DNA of 64,000 bases from positions 6,392,321 through 6,456,320 of the forward strand of contig NC_132897.1 of assembly GCF_030463535.1 (NCBI RefSeq). Reading direction: 5' to 3'. The stretch comes from Salminus brasiliensis. Its lineage: Eukaryota > Chordata > Actinopteri > Characiformes > Bryconidae. The translations under genes were made by a program, and so were the position numbers. The first letter of the stretch is position 1. The number at the start of each line of letters is the position of its first letter. Under the pieces are notes generated by a model. The model did not search any database and was not told the origin of the DNA. It was given only the letters and a program-made list of their open reading frames with translations. Shown here one piece after another: positions 23,488 to 33,195 of this stretch.

Positions 23488-23996
23488 TCCAAAACCTCTT
23501 CTAATGAATGCATTCAGCTATGTTAAGTTGCACTCCTTGCTGACACGAGTGTGCAAATGCACAGAGCTTGTCTAGTCCCTGCAGAGAAGTACTGCCTATA
23601 GGACTCTCTGAAGGCATGGGATTTTCTGAAATCACTAACCCTGTTGTAATTACTGGACAACACAGGTAAATGTGCATGTATTTGTCACTGTACTGTGTAC
23701 AGCAAAATGTGTCCTCTGCATCTGTGGTAGTGAACACACACTGGTGAACTGGTAAGCACACACCCAGTGGGCAGCCAACTCCAGTGCCCGGGGAGCAGAG
23801 GGCCAACAGTGGCAGCTTGCGAGCCTGGGTATTGAACCCACAACCCTGTCATTAATAGCCCGGAGTTCTAACCGCTGAGCCACAACTGCCACACAGATGG
23901 TAAGTCCACCAAAAGCAGGATAAACTCGTTTTAATACCCTTGATTTCTGAAAGTCTAAATATGCAGGTGTCCCAATACTTTTGTCCATATAGAGTA
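23488..23996. mobile_element. miniature DNA element (GTGTCCCAATACTTTTGTCC end) split by a SINE
   Basis: The left part (23488-23660) and right part (23897-23996) match the uninterrupted relative at 62518-62815: AATGCATTC.GC, GTGCAAATGCACA, TTTTAATACCCT.. blocks. The right end GTGTCCCAATACTTTTGTCC is a widespread Tc1/mariner-like terminus. A SINE lies in the middle. Confidence 0.65.
23660..23896 (-). mobile_element. tRNA-derived SINE, copy 1 (minus)
   Basis: Reverse complement has A box TGGCTCAGCGG and a slightly mutated B box (GGTTCAATACC); the body reads CTGCCACTGTTGG, CCCGGGC, GCTGCCCACT, CACTGT..GACAAATACATGC. ACACAG flanks both sides (23660-23665, 23891-23896) as a likely target duplication. 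Same family as copies near 32.4, 33.1 and 58.4 kb. Confidence 0.8.
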
Positions 23997-24685
23997 TAAC
24001 ATTTTGACTGATATTTTCCATATCAGTATCCACTGATTTGGATAAATCATTTATTAGTCCAGAACAAAAATACAGTAGTAAGTGGTGACATTATTGGCAT
24101 ATTATTTGGAGCTTCTAATCCAAGTGTCTTATTGTCCAAATGCAAATAATAATAATAATAATAATAATAATATTGGACTGACAATAAGAGAGATAACAGT
24201 TTTTTTATTTAATAGAACCTCTTTTCTGGTGTCTTTATAATCACCAAATTCCAATTACATGTTTGTAAAAACAACAAATGAACCCCATTACAGTATAATT
24301 CTTCTCTTTAGTCCTTCAAACAGCCGGTTATGCCACTGCAGTACCACAGATAAATAAAACACAAATAAAACTAGTAGTCTTGTGTGTTTTTACATTTACA
24401 TTAAAAAAAAAACAAAAAAAACAAAAAAAACCCAAAATAAGACAAAATAAGACACAAAATCCAATCGTTCAGTACAGTATACTCTTTAAACGTATACTTC
24501 TTTTGGTGTATGCATTTCTAAACAGGCATAAAGCACAGAAAATAAGAAAAATCCTAAGAAACTAAACTGAAGGTGAACTGGCTGATCACATGAGAGGTGC
24601 AGAATGAAGAACCTAAAACAGTGAGTGAAAACAGTGAGTGGAACAGTCTTCATTGGCTGGCCGCCGTACAGTACGCTCTGCAGCA

Positions 24686-26647
24686 TCACAGCTCGTCATG
24701 ATGGAGAGGTTCATTGCTGGGTTGGATGAACACTCCCTCCATCACCTTCCAGTAGTTGTGCTGATTGGGCGAGGGCATTCCGTGGACCTCACGCTGGCCT
24801 CTGATTGGATGGCCGTACTGCTCTCCAGTTACGCTGAGAAAGACGCTGGTGCCGAGATGTTTGATCCGAACAGCATCGTCACGCTCCCAGTAAGTGCCAC
24901 TGCACTGGACCGCCCAAACGTCTAAATCGTCACCCTCTCCGTTCTCCCCAAACGCACTGACCTCCTGCACAAACCGAAAAAAGTGTTTCACATGGTCAGA
25001 ATACACTGGAATAGTAAACGCTTTCTAGCCATCAGCCATAACATTAGCACCGCCTGCCTAATAGTAAGTATGTCCCCCTTCTGATCTCTGAAGGTGTCCT
25101 GTGGTATCTAGCACCAAGACGTTAGCAGCAGATCTTTCCAAGTCCTTGCAAGTCCTGCAAGGCGTGAGGTGGGGCCTACATGGAGCGCATTAATGTGCCT
25201 TAGGTGCTCATAACCCTGTTATGAGGGTTTTCATACCCCAAAAGACCTGCCTGATGTTTTTGAGATGTTCTAGACATTTGAGTCTTTCCCTTATCAAAGT
25301 GACTAAGGTTCTTTCACTTGCCCATTTCACCTGCCCTTAACACATCACCTTCAAGATTGGACTGCTCACTTGCTGCCTAATGTATCCCCCACCTTGACAG
25401 ATGAAGCCACTGTAGATGAAGATAATCAGTGTTTTTCCCCTTCACCTGTCACCGGTTCTAATGCTATGGTGGATCGGTGTATTGTATTGTATTGTACTGT
25501 TTTATGGCTTGTGCTCAAACACACCAGCTTGTAACTAGGGTGTTATTGGTACAATATGAAACACAAATTGTTTAGAAACCAATCTGAACAGATTAAAACA
25601 ACAAAAACCCACTTATAAAGTCATAAATACTGCATTTTTATCATTTTTAGTTATTTATCTGTTTTAACTAACAATAAAAAGAAAAAGGCATGTTTCTAAG
25701 TACTCCTTATATCTGTTTAATAGAATAAAAGAAGCCAAGCAATCTTGAAACCCACAGCTTAACCACAGTAGTTCTCAAACTGGTACTCATGGATCACCAG
25801 TTGGTTCACATTTGCCCTCTATCCCTTTGTGTTGTGAGCTTTGGAACTGGTTTGAAAACCAGTCCTCTAGCACAGGGATCACCAGTCTCACCACAAAGAG
25901 CCAATGTAACTGCAGGTTTTCATTCTAAACAAATTGGTGCACGACTGACTCCACTTGTTTAAATAGTTAGTTTTAGTCTTCAAACAGGTGATTAGTTATA
26001 TGAGATGTGTTCCTGCTTGGATTGAATGAAAACCTGCAATCCCATCAGGCCTTGAGTGTGAGCGGGACTGGTGGCTCCTGCTTGAGCAAGAAAGCTACTT
26101 TGCACAGTACCCACATTATATCCCCTGGTTATGTGTGTAGAAGCCAACAAAAAGGTGCCAAAACCCACTTTTGGTTTCTGCTAATTTTTCAATGGATGCA
26201 ACTCAATGAAACCATAATTGTAAATATCATGGTTTAAGGTCGATTAAGGCTTTTAGTACTATATATTCCACACTAGAACCATTTATGAACTTCTCAAGGT
26301 CACATACCTAGAGATAAAGTTAAACCATGAATGTATTTGAGATAGCAATGAGCCTCGAGCACCAGTATCTTCCTAAGTATGTTCTTGAATTTGTTCTTAA
26401 GTAAAGTTCCAACAGAAAGTCTACATTTTATTCATGATGTGTTCACATATCTGCTCTTATGATGGATTCCATCGTCACTGTAAACTGAACAAATTCCAAA
26501 TAAGAAAACACTGGTGAATGCCAAATTCTTCATGAAAACTGCACAAGGGAAGTTTAAGAAGAAATTTCTTCTTAAGAACGGATAGTGAATATGGCCCCAT
26601 GATCTGATTATAAGAAAATGATGATAACAATAATAATAGTAATATTT

Positions 26648-26686
<39 letters not shown>

Positions 26687-28433
26687 TAGAAGAAGAAGGT
26701 CACAAGGTTGCTTAAGGTAGAGGAGAGCTGAGGTCAAATTTCTACATTTGTGTGTGTGCTGGGGTTGGTTACAGAGAGGCAGTCAAATTACCTGGTTGTT
26801 AGAAAGGGGAGAGCTGAAGTGGTGAGTGTGGAGGTTGCGTCCGGTTTTCATATGAGTGAAACGGATGGCCTGACCACACTTAATGGGCACTCCTCGCTGG
26901 CACGTTTCATTTGGTTTACCACGGATACGCCAGTAACTGTTTGCATCATCCGCTGTATCCACACCAGTAACCGACTGCTGCCCGCTACCTACGGGATAGA
27001 GTTACAGTTTAGCACAACATAAAAGACAAGGTTCACAAAAACGACATCCATCTGCATGTGTTACAGGTTAGGCTTAGTGATACTGCAACTGATTCCTGGT
27101 CTAAGGAATTTTTTAGTTTTGTTGTGGAAACATTGTTGGATGATGGATCCAATGGGTGTTCAGATTTTAATAATTCATACTGATAATTGATGAAGTTTTT
27201 ATTGTATGTTGGATGATCAGAATGTTTAGGTGCTGCTGGGCTGTAATCCTCAACAAATGCATGTAATATTTTCTCATGATTAAAATCCATGTGGATTTAG
27301 ACAAAGTTTATAGATTTTGTTTATGTATCAGGATGAGCATCTTCATTTGCCCATATCACTGCACCCTTGGTAGCAGTAATAATACTACTAATAATACAAT
27401 TATATAATAATAATACATTTTGTTCTTAGTAAATTAGGTTATCTTTGTTACATCAGGTAGTCTGTTCCAGTGATGCTTGATGATTCAGTACAGAGTGGTG
27501 TTGAAAGTGATCAACTATAACATCTAAAAAGGTGGGCCTGCCATGGATCACATCTATGAGCCTTTCTCAGAAGCTCAGATCACTTTTGGTAGGCAATGAT
27601 CACAGCATACCACACACACCTATAAGACCTGCCTGATGTCCCAGTCATCTAGCCATCACAGTTTGGCCTTTGTCAAGATGGCTCAGATTCTCTCCTGCTT
27701 CCAGCGCATCACTTTCAGGAACTGATTGTTCACTTGCTGACTAATATAGCCACCACTTTTATAGGTGCAGAGGTGCAGAGGGGGCACCCCTAGTTGTAGG
27801 TACAGAGAGTTTATTGGAATTGCATTTGGTTGCACCAATTTTATACACTTTTATCCAGATGTCAGCTACCGGTCAGAAATGACCAGAATTTTTTAGTATG
27901 TAACAAAAGTGGAACTCTTCCTTGTTGAGCTGGATCTTGCTGCTCCATCAAGTCCCTCATTGGTCATCATATCAAAAGACCCCTTTCTTTATGTAATCTG
28001 TAGTGTATCTATCTCTGAACAGACCCTGAATTACACCCTAAATTACACCCTAATGCAATCAAACAAGGAAACACAATGCTGTAGGTCCATGGTTGGCTGC
28101 CATTAGCTTGCAGGCTAAACCCCCAAACGGCAGGTCCAACCTAAGCCCCCCCATAACGTTAAATATTGCCACTGAAAATCAATGATCAATACTAATGCAC
28201 ACGATTCATGATCCACGTGTCCACTGGTCTGAACCTGTCCAGCAGGTGAGTTTACCTGAGCCGTATTTGACATCATGGGAGTGCAGCCTGACGTTGTGCC
28301 GTGTGTTCAGCAGCTTCACTAAAGACCCACATGTGACATAGCTGGAGTCCGGGTCGCGGGCCTGGCACGTGGCCAAGACCACGAATAGCAAAACGACATC
28401 CAAACAGACACGGGTGGTCTTTAACGGCTCCAT
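24686..28433 (-). CDS. sdf2l1: stromal cell-derived factor 2-like protein 1 (ER chaperone cofactor)
   Basis: Coding exons on the minus strand: 28433-28256 (59 codons plus 1 nt), 26988-26792, 24964-24686; total 217 aa, close to the human length (221). Donors and acceptors are GT/AG and phases fit (exon 1 ends at the G of a split Gly codon; exon 2 ends CAG|GT). Residues 1-25 form a signal peptide (hydrophobic VVLLFVVLA, likely cleaved after ATCQA). The body carries the three MIR repeats of the family (VTCGS.VKLLNT at the first; GQAIRLTHM.TGRNLHTH in the second; HLGTSVFLSVTGEQY in the third), and the C-terminus is HDEL, an ER retrieval signal. The family protein works in the ER lumen with ERdj3 (DNAJB11) and BiP in protein folding. 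The start ATG was chosen because it begins the signal peptide. Intron 1 (26989-28255) and intron 2 (24965-26791) hold miniature transposons. Confidence 0.96.
25018..25479. mobile_element. miniature Tc1/mariner-type element in sdf2l1 intron 2
   Basis: Imperfect terminal inverted repeats: TCAGCCATAACATTAGCACC on the left and, reverse complemented, CACCATAGCATTAGAACCGG on the right, with TA after the right end. Internal GGTATCTAGCACCAAGACGT and ACCTGCCTGATG blocks recur in the copies at 27.5, 51.8 and 55.8 kb. No coding capacity. Confidence 0.7.
25866..26085. mobile_element. fold-back miniature element in sdf2l1 intron 2
   Basis: Ends are inverted: GCAGGTTTTCATTC near 25913 and GAATGAAAACCTGC near 26023, with GGGATCACCAGTCTCACC opposite GAGCGGGACTGGTGGCTCC. 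No ORF of note. Confidence 0.65.
26648..26688. repeat. (AAT)n microsatellite
   Basis: Long AATAATAAT tract in sdf2l1 intron 2. Similar tract at 24146-24172. Confidence 0.95.
27473..27790. mobile_element. decayed miniature element in sdf2l1 intron 1
   Basis: Shares ACCTGCCTGATG, ATGGCTCAGATTCTC..., GCGCATCACTTTCA and TGTTCACTTGCTGACTAATA blocks with the element at 25018-25479. Terminal repeats are eroded. Confidence 0.5.
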
Positions 28434-28700
28434 GCTGCAAACTAGTGTGTTTCCTACATAACAGCTCAGAGACTGATAAAGAGGGAGAGCCGCGTTCACA
28501 CACCGGGGCAGCAGCGGGCCAATCGCGTCACGACAAGTCCGAAAACAAGGAAGCAGCGCGCTCACACACGGAGGTCCGTGATTGGCTGAGGAAGTCATGA
28601 CGAGCCGCTGTAGAACCCTGGGCGCGTCACAGACGGACAGTCACTGCCTGCAGCCTGGCTGTGTGCTGCTAGCTGCCTAACGAGTCACCCTCAAATCGAC
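28434..28700 (-). promoter_or_regulatory. sdf2l1 promoter region and 5' UTR
   Basis: CpG-richer segment directly upstream of the sdf2l1 start codon, with CCAAT boxes in both directions, a GCGTCACG motif and the ERSE-like site. No clear TATA box. The transcription start is not determinable here. Confidence 0.55.
28567..28585 (-). promoter_or_regulatory. candidate ER stress response element (ERSE) of sdf2l1
   Basis: Read on the minus strand the site is CCAAT, nine bases, CCGTG; the ERSE consensus is CCAAT-N9-CCACG, so one base differs in the 3' half. It is about 135-150 bp upstream of the sdf2l1 start codon in a CpG-containing promoter segment with another CCAAT (plus strand, about 28519). SDF2L1 is a known unfolded-protein-response target in mammals, so an ERSE is expected. 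Binding by ATF6/XBP1 is inference. Confidence 0.6.
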
Positions 28701-31160
28701 CCCTAGATCTTTGCGTTGTGAGTTACTGAGTGCGTCTCCAAGCTTAAAATAATGACAATTAAAAATTAGCATAAAAAAGAGGGAAATGTGTGTTAGTACA
28801 TTATTTCTTTGTTGTAATAATGCTTATTGGCAATAAATCGTATACAGTTGGAAAGCCTGTTAATTTCCCTTTGAAATAATTCCACATTTGTAAGGAACAT
28901 GCATTTACGGGATGGCCAGCAGAGCTGAGTATGTGGGATGCACCCATTAAAAATTTGCCAAATCCCCTCTGCCAATGCCAAACATCTTACTCTGCCATTG
29001 ACTCGTTTAGGGGTTGGTGGACTGGATGATTGAAGTTTGAATAAAACAAGACATATTGGCAACTAAGAGTTTTGTATTTAACAAACAGGAGAAGGCCGAG
29101 GCTTCTGGTATTTTGTTTACCAACATGCCAAATCCACATCAGATTAGCATACACTATATATCCTATAGTATTAGTAGTATGCAAGTGGGATGCACCTAAG
29201 CTCTCTCTACTTTGTTTCCTTTGGTGTTTAAGAACTTAAAACATTGTAACGTTACACTATGAATGGGGAAAAGATGGAAATTAGGTCTATACATATTTAT
29301 AAGCCATGGTCTAAGATCATGAAAGGGATAGCAGTTACTCTTGGGTGGGATCTAGGCCTTCTACAAGGGTTTAAAGATCTGACTACACCCCCATGCATGT
29401 GGGAAAGTCACACATTTACCCACCTGAGTAACTCCTATGATGAAGTGAAATCTGGTTAAATTCCAAGGTGAGTGAAAGCTTCTGTGGTATCTAATCAAAT
29501 GTGGATAGAGTAGACTTAAATAAGGCTACACTTGGATAAATAAAACCTTTATATTCCAATAATTCATGACTAATTTACAACAGTAACAAAAAAAAAAAAA
29601 ACATACCAGGCTGTTATTTAATATTGGAGTTATAATCTGAAAGCAGGTGAGACCCTGAAGTGACAATTTTTGACTCAAACCCGTTTTCTCTGAGCTGAGG
29701 GCAGAGTTGTGGCAGAGCAACGACTTAATTTATTTTTTTGGGAGATGAGTAAACTGAAATGGATAGTCAGAAAGGTGAAAAAGGATGATGAGGATTTTGC
29801 TTAGACTGCTGGAGGCCGGGTTTGAACCAGCGACCCACTGCACCACAGGGGAGGTGTGAAAAGGAGTGGAGAAAACACCCCAAAAAGTGGTGAGAGAAAT
29901 GGCAAACAAAGGAGACACACAAAAAAAAATGGTGTACTAAAACAAAGGGAGGCAATAAACAGCAAACAGGGTTCAACAAAAGACACCCTCAGCCTAGGGG
30001 CTGAAAATAAGGCCGTAACTAAAAATTCTCACAGGAATGAATAAACTTAAAGGCAGTAAGCTGAGCCCTTGGATCAGCTCACACTTCAAACACAGAGTTT
30101 CTTTCCTAAACCCAGAATCCACTTGACTTGACTTTTCTTTTTCTTTTTCTTTTTCTTTTTTTCCATGTTTACTTGTTCTTAGCTTCCTTTGTCTTTTCTT
30201 TCTCTCTTTCCTTTCTTTCGTGCTAGTTTTCTCTTTACCAGTTTACCGTCTGCCCCTCTACAAAGGTGCAGCACTGAGCAACACTTTGGAAGAGCTTTTA
30301 TGCAGAGCCCAGCAGGTGCATCTAATCAGCAGCAATCAGCGCTGGGCTTCTGGGAAATTGAGTTTTTAGGGCTGCTCCCAGCTGCTTCCTTACTACTACA
30401 CCGCCTTGGCCCCCTGCTGGTGTTTGGCGGTGTGGACTGAACCCTTACAGAGGGAGGCTTGTAAAAAGTCTACACCTCCCAATGACTTATGTAATGTACT
30501 TACATACAACTGTTTGATCTTGTGATCTTCCGTTGTTTGAAAATGCTCCATTAGACATTACTGACTATACTAACGCTAACACTGCAATGGTAACAGTACC
30601 GCTGACCCTGTATCAGCTAACATGTCCATGTATGGCCTGTATAGAGAGCCCCACTGAAACCAGAAAGCTATATCCTTGGGTTCCACATTGGTCCCAACTA
30701 TGGATGCGCTTAAGGGTCAGTGACGGGATCAAGAGGGGTTAAACGTGGGCCCATCTTCTCGGTTGTACACTGCACACGAGGCCTAGATGGGACCAGTGTG
30801 AGATTAAGGTGGGCTGATTTAACGATGGGGCCCATTGGGAGCTCAACTGGGTAACAGTTAAAACTCATGTACGAACCCACTCAGAGCCAAAGCATGCCTG
30901 GAACTACACCCGTATTGAAAATTTAGGACATTTGGAACATTCTGGCACATTTCCTATTTATCATTATTTGATTTGACCTTCCTTTTATGTGTATTCTGTA
31001 TTTGTCTTGGATTTACTTTGCAGGAGCTCTTAAACCTAAGCTTATTTTATCTTAAATATATACCTGATATTAAAAAAAATCATTTATAGCATTGTAAAGT
31101 GGAACTGTTCTCCATACAACCTCTAATTCACATCAACACACAACACTCATTTACATAAGC
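28701..31160. other. intergenic between the divergent sdf2l1 and ydjc
   Basis: No exon recognised; the position of CCDC116 in human holds no match I can see. Contains a decayed tRNA-like segment (GGGTTTGAACC near 29819), a polypyrimidine (CTTTTT)n tract (30134-30165) and the CTCF-like site at 30409. Confidence 0.5.
30409..30420 (-). promoter_or_regulatory. CTCF-consensus match
   Basis: GCCCCCTGCTGG on the plus strand is again an exact match to the reverse CTCF core, in the same orientation as the match at 22552. It lies between the divergent sdf2l1 and ydjc promoters. Confidence 0.45.
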
Positions 31161-31269
31161 ATTTGCATATTCAAATAAATACTCATACTCAGTACTCAGG
31201 TAAGTTCCAAAGCCTCCCAATAGGGGACGTTGTTCGAGGAAGTCTATTTAAGCCATCCTATTTTAGGAG

Positions 31270-31400
31270 GAGTGTTCTGACGTCACGGCTCCCTCACCAT
31301 TCTGCTCTGGGATTGGTTGGGGATTTCCCCCTCCTCTCATATTGGCCAATCGCTCCTTAGAATGAGCAATTTAGCCAATCCCAGTGCAGGAGAGTGGGGT
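31270..31400 (+). promoter_or_regulatory. candidate ydjc promoter with full CRE and CCAAT boxes
   Basis: A perfect palindromic CRE, TGACGTCA (31278-31285), is followed by GGGATTGGTTGG, ATATTGGCCAATCG (overlapping CCAAT boxes on both strands) and TTAGCCAATCCC, about 0.75-0.85 kb upstream of the ydjc start codon. The distance suggests a non-coding first exon or a long 5' UTR. Confidence 0.55.
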
Positions 31401-32120
31401 TTATCTAAAAACGGGTGGGGAAAAAAAAAAACCCAAGCAGAAGAGAACAGGGCAGCGACAGCCAACTGCAACCGGCACTAATGGCACAGATCTGGTAATA
31501 AGATGGGTGAGTTGCGGGTCATCTGTTCCTTTGTGTACGTATACAATCAAATGTAGCTGGGGCTTTGATGGGCCAAAGCTGGTTGACGTGATATGATGCA
31601 TGTATTTGGAATATTTGCCCATAAAGTAGAGATTATCGATAATATCGATCAGTAACAGAGATGTAGGCGCGCGGACGTGTAGCTGGGACGTGTTCGCCCC
31701 CTGTGTAGGACGTTTGACTGGGGGCTTTAGGGACTCTGCTGTTTAGATTGGGTCCAGGAACCGGTTTAATGCCAGCTGACAGCTGAAACATGTAACCCAG
31801 CCAGGCTGGCAGGATGCGTGTGGGGTTTTTTGTGAATCCTATTGATTAGGTCTGTCCTTCCTGCTGTGGGTTCAACCCCAGTTTGGCTGGAAGCCAAGTG
31901 TAAACATGGTGAAAATAGTGGTGTCGAGGTTTCTCATAAGGTATGTGTGTCATAGCTGTAGTCATCGGCCTGTTTAGGTCATTCTCCATCATGACTAGGC
32001 GTTTGAGGAAGCGACGTGGATCATCAGTAACGTCACGCTTTTTTATAGACATATGGTCATTATCAATTTTCATGGATCCAGTCTGTTGGTGTCTGTGTCG
32101 CCCAGCAGCGCCCGGTGAAA

Positions 32121-32399
32121 ATGCCTCAGCCCAAAGTCAAGTTGGTCGTGACCGGAGATGATTTTGGGTACTGCGAGAGAAGGAACCGGGGAATCGTGGA
32201 CTGCTTCCAGGCTGGGGGGATCTCCAACGTGTCGCTGCTGGTTAACGCCGCCTCGGCGGAGGACGCAGCAGAGCTGGCCAAGAGGTGAGGGGGTGTAGAC
32301 TTGTAGACCACCATTCAGACTTTGAGTCTTTCAAAGGTCAAAGGTGCACGTATTTGTCATCCGCATGTGTCATCTGCATTTAACCCATCTGTGGTAGTG

Positions 32400-32434
<35 letters not shown>

Positions 32435-33157
32435 GAACTAGGGGCAGTGAGTACCCACACACACCCAGAGCGGTGGGCAGCCAACTCCAGCGCCCGGGGA
32501 GCAGAGAGGGTAAAGGGTCTTGCTCAAGGGCCCAACAGTGGCAGCTTGCCAAACCCGGGAATCGAACCCACAACCCTGTTATCGATATCCCGGCGCTCTA
32601 ACCGCTGAAAAAAAGGGGGAATTCCACAGATTTTCCCATCATTTCAGGGAGTAAACTTTCAGTCATTCAGTATTTTAATGAAAAAGGAAATATTCATTAT
32701 ATAGAAGCTTGCCAGCTTGGATTTATCTGCACTTGTGGGGAAGGGACCCAGTGGATCTCAGCATATCTACACAGATCAGACAAATATTTTGTAGCTCTCA
32801 GGTCTCCACAAGACATGGCTGGCAAATGCTGTGCTTGTGTCTTTTGTAAGATCTGACCAGGAGGGCAGCCTTCGCTCCCCATGTGCGTCAGTGAGCCGTA
32901 AGTGCCCCACAAAGTCCTTATAAGCAAGGCTGCTTTCTCTGCGGTCGTCGTTGCAGTGCTGCCGGGCAGTTATTTCCAGTCACACAAGACCAGACCTCAC
33001 AAGACCTCCTTGATCAAATGGGTAGTTTAAAGTGAGGAAACTTTCCCAGTCCTATTATGGGCAGTGGTGGCTCAGCGGTTAGAGCGCCGGGCTATCGATA
33101 ACAGGGTTGTGGGTTCGATTCCCGGGCTCGGCAAGCTGCCACTGTTGGGCCCTTGAA

Positions 33158-33195
<38 letters not shown>

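Noticed and set aside
24638-24925. Plus-strand 95-codon ORF and 23650-24033 minus ORF
   Set aside because: The first is the antisense shadow of sdf2l1 exon 3; the second is a translation of the SINE-split miniature element.
28701-31160. CCDC116 orthologue between sdf2l1 and ydjc
   Set aside because: Position fits human synteny, but no ORF in the interval resembles a coiled-coil protein or has plausible exon borders.
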